58,336 bases of DNA from Streptomyces sp. DH5 (GCF_020873915.1 NZ_JAHWGP010000041.1:1-58336), one strand, 5' to 3'. Numbered from the stretch's first letter, positions 17,487 through 27,168 are shown. Made by a program: numbers and translations. Notes: generated by a model from the letters alone, not told the origin.

Positions 17487-18470
17487 TCAGCCCTCCGACG
17501 CGGGTTCGACGTCCCCGAGCAGCTGCCCGAACGCCGCCTCGTCGACCACCGGGGTGCCGTACTGCCGTGCCTTGACCACCTTGGACGTGCCCGAGTCCGG
17601 GTCGTTGGTGACCAGGAGGCTGGTCAGCCGGGACAGGCTGGTGGCGACGTGCAGCCCGGCCTCGGTCGCGCGGTCCTCCAGCAGGTCCCGCTCGGTCGAG
17701 GTGTCCCCGGAGAACGCCACCCGCATGCCCTGCTTGAGCCGCTTGCCCGGTTCGTAGCGGCCCGGGTTCGGGTGGGGGCAGGCGGGCCGCTTGCGGGACG
17801 GGCGCCAACTGGCGGGCCGGTACCCGCCGGGGCCCGCCTGCTGCCCGATGCGCGGCCGGTCCGTCCACTCGGTCAGCGGCAGGCACTCGTGCAGCGGCAG
17901 CCGTACGCCGCCCGCCGCGGCGGCCCGCAGGCTGGGCCGGAACGCCTCCGCGAGCACCCGCGCGTCGTCCAGCGCGTGGTGCGCCCGCCGCTGTACGACG
18001 CCGAAGTGCGCGGCGAGCGATTCCAGCTTGTGGTTGGGCAGCGGAAGTCCCAGTTCCTTGGAGAGGGCGATGGTGCACAGCCGCTGCTTCACCGGTGCCG
18101 CGCCGCGTGCGCGGGCGTACTCCCGGGCGATCATCTGCCAGTCGAAGACGGCGTTGTGCGCGACCAGCACCCGGCCCTCCAGCCGGGAGGCGAACTCCGC
18201 GGCGATGTCCTGGAAGAGGGGCGCCCCCTCGAGCGCCTCGCTCGTCAGGCCGTGGATCCACACCGGGCCCGGGTCCCGCTCCGGGTTGACCGTCGTGTAC
18301 CAGTGGTCCTCGACCTCGCCGCGCGCGTCCAGCCGGTAGACGGCCGCGGAGATGATGCGGTCGTCCCGGGCCAGCCCCGTGGTCTCCACGTCGACGACCG
18401 CGTACCCCTGCGGATAGGCGGCCGGCCACACGGTGGGGGAGAGGGCCGCGGCGGTGAGGTCTTCGAGCAT
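17487..18470 (-). CDS. DEDDh 3'-5' exonuclease with C-terminal BRCT domain
   Basis: The 327-residue protein opens with a DnaQ-like exonuclease domain. It shows VVDVETTGL (Asp and Glu of motif I near 26-28), HNAVFDWQM near 105 and HHALDDARV near 165 with the catalytic His and Asp. After a Pro/Arg-rich linker, residues about 245-320 form a BRCT domain (MRVAFSGDTSTERDLLEDRA then SLLVTNDPDSGTSKVVKA). Such fusions occur in actinobacterial DNA-repair or proofreading exonucleases. The start ATG at 18470 is the first of the coding-like region. It is separate from any polymerase gene. Confidence 0.9.
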   Translation of the reverse strand: MLEDLTAAALSPTVWPAAYPQGYAVVDVETTGLARDDRIISAAVYRLDARGEVEDHWYTTVNPERDPGPVWIHGLTSEALEGAPLFQDIAAEFASRLEGRVLVAHNAVFDWQMIAREYARARGAAPVKQRLCTIALSKELGLPLPNHKLESLAAHFGVVQRRAHHALDDARVLAEAFRPSLRAAAAGGVRLPLHECLPLTEWTDRPRIGQQAGPGGYRPASWRPSRKRPACPHPNPGRYEPGKRLKQGMRVAFSGDTSTERDLLEDRATEAGLHVATSLSRLTSLLVTNDPDSGTSKVVKARQYGTPVVDEAAFGQLLGDVEPASEG

Positions 18471-18596
18471 GGTTCACGAGGATACGGGCACCCACCGACA
18501 CCGCGGTCCGTCAGGTGCCCTGTACGGGCCGTCCGTTCGAATATCGGACATCTCCGGACGGTCCCCGGGAAAACGGATGTGCCGGCGGAGGCGTGG

Positions 18597-19604
18597 TCAC
18601 CAGCGGATCGGCACCGGAAGCGCCGTCAGCAGTCCCGACACCGCGACCACCAGGGCGAGCGCGTACACCTCCGCCCGTGCGGGGGAACTCGCGCTGAGCG
18701 GGTCGGCCGCGCGGGCCAGCCGGATCCGCGCCCACAGTGCCAGGGCGGCGACACCTGCCATGAGGATCACCTTGGCGAGCAGCACCCGCCCGTACGCGGT
18801 GTCCGTCAACTGCTCGAGGACGGTCTCCGGCGGCATCCGGCGCAGCGAACTGCCCACCCCGGTCGCGGTGAGGGCGGCGAGCAGGAGGGCCGCCCACCGG
18901 GCGTAGCGCCCCAGCAGCGCGGCGCCCGCCATGTCCCGCTTCCAGAGCCTCATGGTGCGCAGCGCGTACACCAGGCCGCCCACCCAGAGTGACGCGCAGG
19001 TCAGGTGGACCAGGGTCAGCCCGGAGCCGATCAGCGGGCTGTACTCGGTCGTCGGGTGCGCGCGCAGCGCCTCCGCGACGATGATCGCGGCCAGGGGCCA
19101 CACCTGTGTGCCGGGACGGGCGGAGGCGGCGCACAGGGCCGCCGCGAGGAAGCCGTTGACCTCCAGGAGGGCGAGCTTCCCGTCCCGGGAGGCGTACAGC
19201 CCGCCGACGTCGATGTCGGCGGGGCCGGAGGGGATCAGGTTGCCGGTGGCCACGACGGAGGCGAGAGCGAGGGCGGCCGCCAGGCCGACGCAGTTCGCCG
19301 TGGTGGACCAGCCGCGGGGCAGCGCGGGCGGAGCGCCGGGTACGGAACGGGCCAGCCTGGCCACGAACAGCTCGCCGACGGGTATCGCCAGGGCGGCGAA
19401 CAGCACCGTGCGCAGCAGGGCGATGCCGCCGGTGCCGGGAGCCTCGTCCTCCCCGGTGCCGTGCAGCGCCGGGGCCGGGCCGAGGAGCGGTATCAGCGCG
19501 CCCAGCGCCACCAGCGCGATGACGGCGGCGGCCCGCCCGGCACCGGGGCGCCGCACGCCCCTGTGCGCACCGGTCACCCCGGGCCTGGGTTTCATCACAG
19601 TCAC
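18597..19604 (-). CDS. CopD domain membrane protein
   Basis: The roughly 335-residue protein has about eight hydrophobic segments. The C-terminal part matches the copper-resistance CopD domain: HLTCASLWVGGLVYALRTM near residue 203, RYARWAALLLAALTATG, and AKVILMAGVAALALWARIRL near 280. Family members are thought to move copper across the inner membrane. The start is uncertain between GTG at 19604 and an ATG at 19595. No CopC domain gene is adjacent. Confidence 0.85.
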   Translation of the reverse strand: MTVMKPRPGVTGAHRGVRRPGAGRAAAVIALVALGALIPLLGPAPALHGTGEDEAPGTGGIALLRTVLFAALAIPVGELFVARLARSVPGAPPALPRGWSTTANCVGLAAALALASVVATGNLIPSGPADIDVGGLYASRDGKLALLEVNGFLAAALCAASARPGTQVWPLAAIIVAEALRAHPTTEYSPLIGSGLTLVHLTCASLWVGGLVYALRTMRLWKRDMAGAALLGRYARWAALLLAALTATGVGSSLRRMPPETVLEQLTDTAYGRVLLAKVILMAGVAALALWARIRLARAADPLSASSPARAEVYALALVVAVSGLLTALPVPIRW

Positions 19605-20182
19605 CCCAGGATCTTCACAAGATCACAAGGGCAGAGCAAGTGGCGGGCGGAATGCGAATATCGTCCCTCCCTCCGCGCACACACCCTTCTCCCCGGCCCC
19701 ACACCCCGCTCCGTCTCGATCCGTACCCGCCTGCGGACCGGCGTCCGTGCAGACTCCGTCTGGTCTGATGGCCTGCCGCCATCGGCGCTCATGCGCTCAG
19801 CCGTTCCCGCGGGTCCGGACACGTCGGCCCGTCTGTTTCCGTGCGCCTGCTCCGACGGCCGGCTCGTCCGCACGCACGGGCCGGCCGGGGCACGCCTGCG
19901 GACCGGCGTCCGTGTCGGCTTCGCCGGTCCGCCCGCCCAGGAACGTCCGTGGCTCGGCAGCCCAGGTGCCGTGTCCGTCCCGGACTCCGCGTCGGTTCTC
20001 GCGCGCCGGGGCCCGTGGCCCCTGGACGTCGCCCGCGTGCGCGCCGGACGTGCCTCGCCGATGGGTTCGAGAGGCCCGGTGGTCGCGCTCAACGCGCCGC
20101 CTGGGGGTTCCCCGTCGCCCGGTGGCCGGGTCCAGTCGCCTGGGCGGGGAGCGCCCTGATCGTCGCCCGGGTGGCCCGGCGG
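19605..20182. repeat. Gene-free stretch with direct repeats
   Basis: This 578-bp gap holds a 21-nt exact direct repeat, GCCTGCGGACCGGCGTCCGTG, at 19729 and 19894 (period 165). Further variants of CGCCCGGTGG and CCAGTCGC words occur toward the right end. Frames through it encode only Arg/Pro/Gly/Ala-rich sequence. No gene is supported. Confidence 0.55.
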
Positions 20183-21571
20183 TCAGGCCCAGCGTGCCGG
20201 GTCGGATCCCCAGCCGCCCGGTGGGCGGGCCCAGTCGCGCGGGCCGCCGGCGAACCTCACCGGGGGCAGGACGTAGCACAGTCTGCCCAAGGGGCTGTCC
20301 GTCTCCGCCAGCCACGGACCGGGCGGGACGTCAACGGCCTCCGGCGCCTCCGGCGCGTCCGCGCGTCCCGTCCCACCCTCCAGCAGCCACGCCGCCGTCC
20401 GCGCCAGGGCCACCTGGACGAGCCTGCTCCCGCCCTCGTCCGTCTGGTCGGCGAGTGCCCGCAGCACCCCGGCCGCCAGCAGGTATCCCGAGCCGTGGTC
20501 GAGCGCCTGCGCCGGCAGCGCGCCCGGCCGTCCCCGCGTCCCCTCGACCGCGGCGATCCCCGTGGCCACCTGCACCAGGCTGTCGAAACCGCGCCGGCCG
20601 TGCCACGGTCCGTACGCACCCCACGCCGACAGCTGTGCCACCACCACCCCCGGCCGCCGCCGGGCCAGCGCGTGGGGGGTCAGCCCGAACCGGTCCAGGG
20701 CGCCCGGCCGGTACCCGGTGACCACCACGTCCGCCGTCGCGAGCAACTCCTCGAAGGTGTCCCGGTCCGCCTCCAGGTCCAGCCGCGCCGACCGTTTCCC
20801 GAACCCGGTGTCGGCGTGCTGGTCGGGGAGTTCGGGCAGCCAGGGGGCGTCCACGCGCAGCACCTCCGCGCCGAGCAGCGCGAGCGTGCGGGTGGCGACC
20901 GGGCCCGCGATGACCCGGGTGAGGTCCAGCACCCGCAGTCCGGCGGCGGGGAGCAGCGGATCCCGCCCCACCCGCGCCGGTACCCGCGCGGGGGACGCGT
21001 CCAGCCGCGCGAGCTCCACCAGGGGGCGGGACCGCAGCGCCGCGGCCTGCTCGTGCGCCGCCCACTCCCCGGGCGTGCGCAGCGCGACGGCCAGACCCCC
21101 CGCCGCGTACACCGTCTCCTCGACCTCGCGCGCCGAGCGCTCCGCGAGCGCCGCCGCCAGCGCCTCGGGGCCCGGCTCCGGGTCCTGGGCCAGACCCAGC
21201 GCGGTGAGCAGCCGGGCCCGGTGGTGGGGGTAGTTGGCGTGCGTGCGCACCCACCCGTCGGCCGTCCGCCAGAACCGCGACAGCGGAGCGAAGCTCTCCG
21301 GGGCGCGCCCGCCGACCAGCAGGTGCCGCTCGCTGACGAACGCGGTCGCCACCGCCCCGTCGTCCACCCGTACCTCCGGCACACCGCCACCGCCCGCGCG
21401 CCGTGCCCCGAGTTCGGCGGCGGCCAGCGCGCAGGCGCCCACACAGGCACGTGCCGCGGCCCTGACGGGCAGACGGGCACTCAGCACCCCGGGGTGTTCG
21501 ACGGCCGACACACGGGAGAGGAGAGCGGGATCGCCGCCCAGGGCGGACCAGACGAACGCGGTATCGATCAT
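20183..21571 (-). CDS. Family III (CaiB/BaiF-type) CoA-transferase
   Basis: The protein is about 462 residues from the ATG at 21571, or six longer from the next upstream start. The classic family III opening GLRVLDLTRVIAGPVATRTL lies unusually deep, near residue 210, followed by LLGAEVLRVD. YGPWHGRRGFDSLVQVATG and DHGSGYLLAAGVLRAL come later. The N-terminal 200 residues also look CaiB-like (RFWRTADGWVRTHANYPHH), so two half-domains are joined in one chain. Such enzymes transfer CoA between carboxylic acids; the substrate is unknown. It is the first leftward gene after the subtilase pair terminator. Confidence 0.87.
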   Translation of the reverse strand: MIDTAFVWSALGGDPALLSRVSAVEHPGVLSARLPVRAAARACVGACALAAAELGARRAGGGGVPEVRVDDGAVATAFVSERHLLVGGRAPESFAPLSRFWRTADGWVRTHANYPHHRARLLTALGLAQDPEPGPEALAAALAERSAREVEETVYAAGGLAVALRTPGEWAAHEQAAALRSRPLVELARLDASPARVPARVGRDPLLPAAGLRVLDLTRVIAGPVATRTLALLGAEVLRVDAPWLPELPDQHADTGFGKRSARLDLEADRDTFEELLATADVVVTGYRPGALDRFGLTPHALARRRPGVVVAQLSAWGAYGPWHGRRGFDSLVQVATGIAAVEGTRGRPGALPAQALDHGSGYLLAAGVLRALADQTDEGGSRLVQVALARTAAWLLEGGTGRADAPEAPEAVDVPPGPWLAETDSPLGRLCYVLPPVRFAGGPRDWARPPGGWGSDPARWA

Positions 21572-21627
21572 GACGGAAGTGTGCGGCATCGACTCCGACG
21601 GGTCGAGGGGGCCCAGGAGACGGCACA

Positions 21628-21653
21628 GGGGCCGGGCGCACCGGCCCGGCCCC
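21628..21653 (-). terminator. Hairpin terminator after subtilase gene
   Basis: Arms GGGGCCGGGC (21628-21637) and GCCCGGCCCC (21644-21653) form a 10-bp perfect stem just past the stop at 21677 of the leftward protease gene. Confidence 0.7.
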
Positions 21654-21676
21654 TCGCTCTCACACCTCCCGCGGGA

Positions 21677-23215
21677 CTACCGCGTCACCGCGTCCAGCGC
21701 GTCGGCCATGCCCCAGCCGTAGAAACCGTTGCGGTTCCTCGGGCCCTCGCACACCGCGTCGACCTTGCCGTCGCCGTCGATGTCGTAGGGGTCCGTGCAC
21801 GCCGTGGCGTCGGCCTGCGCGTACAGCAGGGCCTTCACCATCGCCGGCGGGGCGTAGGGATGCGTCGACTTGATCAGCGCGGCGACACCCGCGACGTGCG
21901 GGGACGCCATCGACGTACCCGCCATGTAGCCCCACTTGCCGCCGGGCAGCGTGCCCAGGATGAGGCCGCTGGTGGCGGGCGGGGCCGGCGTCTGGTAGGC
22001 CGTCGAGTCGCCGCCGGGCGCGGCGATGTCGACGACACCCCGGCCGTAGTTGGAGAACGACGACTTCAGACCCTTGGCGCCGGTCGACGCCACCGTCACG
22101 ACACCCGGCAGCTGCGTCGGGATGTCGAGGCACTCGGAGGGGTCGATCACCCGCTCCGAGGGGGTGCCGTCGTTCGGCGAGACCGGGTCGGTGATCTCGT
22201 CGGCCGCGAGGTCGTAGTTCTCGTTGCCGGCCGCCGCCACATTGACCGCGCCCTTGCGCTCCGCGTACCGCGTGGCCCGGGTGACGGCCTCGAGGAGCGC
22301 CTTCTGGTCCGGGTCGTCCGCGCAGTTGAAGTACCAGGGGTCGGTGTAGTAGCTGTTGTTGGTGACGTCGACCCCGTGCTCGGCCGCCCACATGAAGCCG
22401 CACACCACGGCCTCGGTGTAGAAGTAGCCGTCCGGGTTGGACACCTTGATGCCGGAGACCTTCACACCGGGTGCCACACCGGTCATGCCGACGCCGTTCT
22501 TGGCAGCGGCGATCTCACCGGCGACGTGCGTGCCGTGCGGGCTCTCCTGAGCGCCCGGCCGCCAGGCGCCCTCGGTCGTGTCCGGCTTGCCCGTCACGCA
22601 GTTGACCGACGCGGCCCGGTCGAAGTTCGGCGCGATGTCCGGGTGGGTGTCGTCCACACCGGTGTCGATGACCGCGACGGTGACCTTCGGGCTGCCCAGC
22701 GACTTCTCGTGCGCCTGGTCCGCCTTGATGGCGGGCAGGTCCCACTGCAGCCCCTGGAGCGGGTCCTGCCCGGCCGCGGCCTCCGCCTGCGCCTCGGCCA
22801 CCTCGGAGGCGCTGAGCACCTTCGGGGTGACCGTGTCGTGGGTGGCCGCCGACGGCAGCGGCGCGTTGCGGGTGGCACCGGCCGACTCCACGCCGCGCAC
22901 CGACCGGATCGTCTTCGCGAAGTCGGCGTTCGAGGAGTGGACGACGATGACGCCGATCTTGTCGTACGACGCCACGATCGAGCCACCGGCCTGGGCGATC
23001 GCCTTCTTCACGTGCCCCGGCGCGCCGTTCCCGCCCCGGACGTTGACCACGTAGCTGAGCGGGGCCGCGCCGGCGTCGGTGGCGGCCGCGGCCGGCCGGT
23101 CCTCCGCCGGGGCGGCGGTGGCCGCGGTACCGGGCAGGATCGCGAGCGCGGTCGCCATGACCATTCCGGCCGGGACGACGAGCGCGCGACGGTGGCGCGG
23201 GTGAGACGCTGTCAT
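21677..23215 (-). CDS. Secreted subtilisin-like serine protease (S8), copy A
   Basis: The 512-residue precursor starts at ATG 23215. A basic N-terminus and a hydrophobic core ending near ATAAPA form a signal peptide. An I9-like propeptide (YVVNVRGG to GVESAGATR) follows. The catalytic triad is visible: Asp in AVIDTGVDDTHPD near 182, His in HGTHVAGEIA near 226 and Ser in GTSMASPHVAG near 432. A calcium-loop-like DIDGDGKVD lies near 478, followed by CEGPRNRNGFYG. It is a close paralogue of the gene immediately upstream (23271-24800), 55 bases away. It is probably an extracellular protease active in development or nutrition. Confidence 0.93.
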   Translation of the reverse strand: MTASHPRHRRALVVPAGMVMATALAILPGTAATAAPAEDRPAAAATDAGAAPLSYVVNVRGGNGAPGHVKKAIAQAGGSIVASYDKIGVIVVHSSNADFAKTIRSVRGVESAGATRNAPLPSAATHDTVTPKVLSASEVAEAQAEAAAGQDPLQGLQWDLPAIKADQAHEKSLGSPKVTVAVIDTGVDDTHPDIAPNFDRAASVNCVTGKPDTTEGAWRPGAQESPHGTHVAGEIAAAKNGVGMTGVAPGVKVSGIKVSNPDGYFYTEAVVCGFMWAAEHGVDVTNNSYYTDPWYFNCADDPDQKALLEAVTRATRYAERKGAVNVAAAGNENYDLAADEITDPVSPNDGTPSERVIDPSECLDIPTQLPGVVTVASTGAKGLKSSFSNYGRGVVDIAAPGGDSTAYQTPAPPATSGLILGTLPGGKWGYMAGTSMASPHVAGVAALIKSTHPYAPPAMVKALLYAQADATACTDPYDIDGDGKVDAVCEGPRNRNGFYGWGMADALDAVTR

Positions 23216-23270
23216 GAAGTCTCCACTTCGTTCACTGGTGCGGGCGGACGGGACGCGCGGCAGCGCACGC

Positions 23271-24800
23271 TCACTTGACGGCGCGCAGCGCGTCGACGAT
23301 GCCGAAGCCGTAGAAACCGTTGACCCGGTCGCCGCCCTCGCACGTCGCGTCCTGCGCGCCGTCACCGTCCTGGTCGTACGACTCCGGGCAGCCCGGGTTG
23401 TTCGCCTGGGCCTTCAGCAGCGCCTGCAGCGCGGCCGGAGAGGCCCACGGGTGCTTGGACTTCAGCAGCGCGGCGACACCGGCGGCGTGCGGCGAGGCCA
23501 TCGACGTGCCCTGGAGGAAGGCGTACTGGCCGTTCGGCATGGTGGACAGGATGCGGCCGTCCTTCGACGGCGTGTCCGGCAGCTGGTAGCGACGGTCGCC
23601 GCCCGGCGCGGCGACGTCCACGACACGGTGGCCGTACGTGGAGTAGTACGACTTGAGGTTCTGCACGCCCGTCGCGCTGACCGTGACCACGCCCGGCAGC
23701 TGCGTCGGCAGGTCGTAGCACTCGCTCGGGTCGATGGTGCGCTCGACCGGCGTGGTGTCGTTCGGGCTGGACGCGTCGTCGATGGCGTCCGAGGCCAGGT
23801 CGTGGTTGGAGTTGCCGGCCGACGCGAGGTGCAGGGTGCCCTTCTTCTGCGCGTACAGCTGGGCCCGGTTGACCGCGTCGACGATCGCCCGCTGGTCCGG
23901 GTCGTCCATGCAGTTGTACAGCCACGGGTCCACGTAGTAGCTGTTGTTGGTGATCTCCACACCGTGGTCGGCGGCGAACACGAACGCGCAGACGACGTTC
24001 TCCGGGTAGAACAGGCCGCTGTCGGGGTCACTGACCTTGATGCCGGCCACCTTCACGCCGGGCGCGACACCGGCGACGCCGATGCCGTTGCGGGCCGCGG
24101 CGATCTCACCGGCCACGTGCGTGCCGTGGTAGTCGTCGTCCGTGTACGGCCGCCAGGCGCCCTCGCTGGTGTCCGCCTTGCCGCCCACGCAGTTGGCCGA
24201 CTGGGAGGCGGAGAAGTTCGGCGCCAGGTCCGGGTGGGTGTCGTCGACGCCGGTGTCGATCACGGCGACGGTCACCTTGCTGCTGCCGGGGTTGATCTTC
24301 GCGGCCTTGTCGGCGCCGATCGCCCGCAGGTCCCACTGGTCGGCCTCGAGCGGCTCGCTGCCGGGGGTCTCGGCGGAGGCGGCCGTCGTCCGCGCGGCCT
24401 CGGCGGCACTCACGTAGTCGGCGGCGCCGACGTCCGTCGTCCCGGCGGGGGCCAGCGGCGCGGTACGGGTGGCACCGGCCGACTGCACGCCGCGTGCCTT
24501 GCGGATCTCCTTGCCGAAGTCCGGGTTCGCCGAGTGCACGACGATCACACCGATCTTCTCGTACGTGACCACGACGGTGCCGTCGGCAGCGGCGATCGCG
24601 CGCTTCACCGAGGCGATCGTGTGGCGGTCCGCCTTGGTGTTGACGACGTACGCCAGGGCGGGCGCGTCCGTCGCCTGCTCGGCCGACACCGCCTGCGGGG
24701 CCGCCGAGGCCGCCGCCGGCAGGAAGCCGAGCGAGGCGGTCAGCGACAGCGCGACGGGCACGGCGAGGGCGAGCCGGCGTCTGGAACGCAGATGAGCCAT
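23271..24800 (-). CDS. Secreted subtilisin-like serine protease (S8), copy B
   Basis: The 509-residue precursor starts at ATG 24800 after GGAG. A signal peptide ends near AAASAAPQA, then a propeptide (YVVNTKADRH to GVQSAGATR). The triad is Asp in AVIDTGVDDTHPDLAP near 182, His in YHGTHVAGEIA near 223 and Ser in GTSMASPHAAG near 432. The C-terminus carries DQDGDGAQD and ends RVNGFYGFGIVDAL, closely matching copy A in order and spacing. The two genes are same-strand neighbours and are evidently a tandem duplication; they are probably transcribed together. Confidence 0.93.
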   Translation of the reverse strand: MAHLRSRRRLALAVPVALSLTASLGFLPAAASAAPQAVSAEQATDAPALAYVVNTKADRHTIASVKRAIAAADGTVVVTYEKIGVIVVHSANPDFGKEIRKARGVQSAGATRTAPLAPAGTTDVGAADYVSAAEAARTTAASAETPGSEPLEADQWDLRAIGADKAAKINPGSSKVTVAVIDTGVDDTHPDLAPNFSASQSANCVGGKADTSEGAWRPYTDDDYHGTHVAGEIAAARNGIGVAGVAPGVKVAGIKVSDPDSGLFYPENVVCAFVFAADHGVEITNNSYYVDPWLYNCMDDPDQRAIVDAVNRAQLYAQKKGTLHLASAGNSNHDLASDAIDDASSPNDTTPVERTIDPSECYDLPTQLPGVVTVSATGVQNLKSYYSTYGHRVVDVAAPGGDRRYQLPDTPSKDGRILSTMPNGQYAFLQGTSMASPHAAGVAALLKSKHPWASPAALQALLKAQANNPGCPESYDQDGDGAQDATCEGGDRVNGFYGFGIVDALRAVK

Positions 24801-25065
24801 GGGATCTCCACAACATCCGGAAACGAAACCAGCCCGAGACACGGGTGGTGATCGGGCAGGTACATGACGGGGTGGTGCAGGGTGAAGCTATCCCGCGCGC
24901 TCGCTGGCCAGCAATCACTTACGGGAAACGGCTTCGCGAAACGGCCGGGGAAAAGAAGTGCCGGCGGTTGAACCGCCCCTCGCGTGGCGCCGTGCCCTTG
25001 GGCAGGAAGCGCGAGCACACTCGCCTTCCGTCCCCGCCCGAACAACCGCACCGCGAGGAGACTCC

Positions 25066-25422
25066 GTGGCCGCCGAAGCACCGCCCCCCTCGACAGAACA
25101 ACACAAACTCCCCACACCCGAGGAGTTCACCGAGGTGCAGGAGAGCGCTGAGTTCGGTGAACTGCGCCGCTCCCACCGCTCCTTCGCCTTCCCGCTGACC
25201 ATCGCCTTCATCGTCTGGTACCTGCTCTACGTGCTGCTCTCCAACTACGCGGGCGGCTTCATGGGCACCAAGCTGTTCGGCAACATCAACGTCGCCCTCG
25301 TCTTCGGCCTGCTGCAGTTCGTCACCACGTTCTTCATCGCGTGGTGGTACTCCCGGCACGCCGCCGCCAAGCTCGACCCCAAGGCCGAGGCCATCAAGAC
25401 CCGTATGGAGGGCGGCGCATGA
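25066..25422 (+). CDS. DUF485 membrane protein (YjcH-like)
   Basis: The 118-residue protein starts at GTG after GAGGAG. It has a polar N-terminus, then ELRRSHRSFAFPLTIAFIVW leading into a first membrane helix, and a second helix around VALVFGLLQFVTTFFIAWWY. A YSRHAAAKLDP tail follows. DUF485 proteins are regularly encoded just before acetate-type sodium:solute symporters. The stop overlaps the next start as ATGA, supporting coupling and a shared function. Confidence 0.92.
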   Translation: MAAEAPPPSTEQHKLPTPEEFTEVQESAEFGELRRSHRSFAFPLTIAFIVWYLLYVLLSNYAGGFMGTKLFGNINVALVFGLLQFVTTFFIAWWYSRHAAAKLDPKAEAIKTRMEGGA

Positions 25423-27047
25423 GCCCCGCGATCACCCATGTCACCCTCGCCGCGAACGAGGCGAGCGAGCACCGCGCGCTGATCATCACCCTGTTCGCGC
25501 TGTTCGTCGTGGCGACCCTCGGCATCACCGTCTGGGCGGGCCGGCAGACCAAGGACGCCGCCGACTTCTACGCGGGCGGACGGCAGTTCAGCGCCTTCCA
25601 GAACGGACTCGCGGTCTCCGGCGACTACATGTCGGCCGCGTCCTTCCTCGGCATCGCCGGCGCCATCGCCCTCTTCGGCTACGACGGCTTCCTGTACTCC
25701 ATCGGCTTCCTGGTCGCCTGGCTGGTCGCGCTCCTCCTGGTCGCCGAACCGCTGCGCAACTCCGGCCGTTACACGATGGGCGACGTCCTCGCCTACCGCA
25801 TGCGCCAGCGCCCGGTGCGCACCGCCGCCGGCACCTCCACCATCGTCGTGTCGATCTTCTACCTGCTGGCCCAGATGGCCGGCGCGGGCGTCCTCGTCTC
25901 CCTGCTGCTCGGCATCACCTCCGACGCGGGCAAGATCCTCATCGTCGCCCTCGTCGGCGTCCTGATGATCGTGTACGTCTCCATCGGCGGTATGAAGGGC
26001 ACCACCTGGGTCCAGATGGTCAAGGCCGTGCTGCTCATCGGCGGCACGATCCTCATCACCTTCCTGGTGCTGCTGAAGTTCAACTTCAACATCTCCGACC
26101 TGCTGGGCAGCGCCGCCGAGAACAGCGGCAAGGGCGACGCCTTCCTCGAGCCCGGCCTCCAGTACGGCGCCGACGGCACCACCAAACTGGACTTCCTCTC
26201 CCTCGGCATCGCCCTGGTGCTCGGCACCGCCGGTCTGCCGCACATCCTGATCCGCTTCTACACGGTGCCCAACGCCAAGGCCGCCCGTAAGTCCGTGAAC
26301 TGGGCCATCGGCATCATCGGCGGTTTCTACCTGATGACCATCGCCCTCGGCTTCGGCGCCGCCGCGCTGATCTCCCAGGAGGAGATCATCGCCTCCAACC
26401 CGTCCGGCAACACCGCGGCGCCGCTGCTCGCCCTGCACCTGGGCGGCATCGACTCGGCCTGGGGCGCGATCCTGCTCGCCACGATCTCGGCGGTCGCCTT
26501 CGCGACGATCCTCGCCGTGGTCGCCGGACTCACCCTCGCCTCGTCGTCCTCCTTCGCGCACGACATCTACGCCAACGTCATCCGCAAGGGGCAGGCGACC
26601 GAGAAGGAGGAGATGCGGGCGGCCCGCTGGGCGACCGTCCTCATCGGCGTCGTCTCCATCGCGCTCGGCGCCCTCGCCCGCGACCTGAACGTGGCCGGCC
26701 TGGTCGCCCTGGCCTTCGCGGTCGCCGCGTCCGCCAACCTGCCGACCATTCTCTACAGCCTGTTCTGGAAGCGGTTCACCACCCAGGGCGCCCTGTGGTC
26801 GATCTACGGCGGCCTCATCGTCGCCGTCGGCCTGGTGCTGTTCTCGCCCGTGGTCTCCGGCGACCCCAAGGCGATGTTCCCGGACGTCGACTTCGCCTGG
26901 TTCCCGCTGAAGAACCCCGGCATCATCTCCATCCCGTTCGGCTTCCTGATGGGCTGGCTCGGCACCGTCCTGTCCAAGGAGGAGCCGGACGCCAAGAAGT
27001 ACGCCGAGCTGGAGGTCCGGTCCCTCACCGGCACCGGCGCCCACTGA
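25419..27047 (+). CDS. Cation:monocarboxylate symporter (ActP/MctC-like, SSS family)
   Basis: The 542-residue protein has about thirteen hydrophobic segments. Family landmarks are DFYAGGRQFSAFQNGLAVSG near residue 45, DYMSAASFLGIAGAIALFG, and GTAGLPHILIRFYTVPNAKA near 270. The latter matches acetate/pyruvate symporters. Sodium- or proton-driven uptake of short monocarboxylates is expected. It is translationally coupled to the DUF485 gene. Acetate specificity is inferred from the DUF485 pairing, not from a diagnostic residue. Confidence 0.92.
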   Translation: MSPAITHVTLAANEASEHRALIITLFALFVVATLGITVWAGRQTKDAADFYAGGRQFSAFQNGLAVSGDYMSAASFLGIAGAIALFGYDGFLYSIGFLVAWLVALLLVAEPLRNSGRYTMGDVLAYRMRQRPVRTAAGTSTIVVSIFYLLAQMAGAGVLVSLLLGITSDAGKILIVALVGVLMIVYVSIGGMKGTTWVQMVKAVLLIGGTILITFLVLLKFNFNISDLLGSAAENSGKGDAFLEPGLQYGADGTTKLDFLSLGIALVLGTAGLPHILIRFYTVPNAKAARKSVNWAIGIIGGFYLMTIALGFGAAALISQEEIIASNPSGNTAAPLLALHLGGIDSAWGAILLATISAVAFATILAVVAGLTLASSSSFAHDIYANVIRKGQATEKEEMRAARWATVLIGVVSIALGALARDLNVAGLVALAFAVAASANLPTILYSLFWKRFTTQGALWSIYGGLIVAVGLVLFSPVVSGDPKAMFPDVDFAWFPLKNPGIISIPFGFLMGWLGTVLSKEEPDAKKYAELEVRSLTGTGAH

Positions 27048-27168
27048 GATCCACCCCTCGCGCGGCCGCCGCGCGTCCCGTCCCCTCGGGTCGCTGCGGG
27101 TTGTCGGCGGCGTCACGTAGGCTCGCGGGTATCGGGACGGCAGTGACACGCGTCGAGGGAGGGGCCAC

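Noticed and set aside
19841-23278. An 1145-codon rightward open frame
   Set aside because: It lies antisense to the CoA-transferase and subtilase genes, both of which have clear motifs. The frame is an artefact of codon bias.
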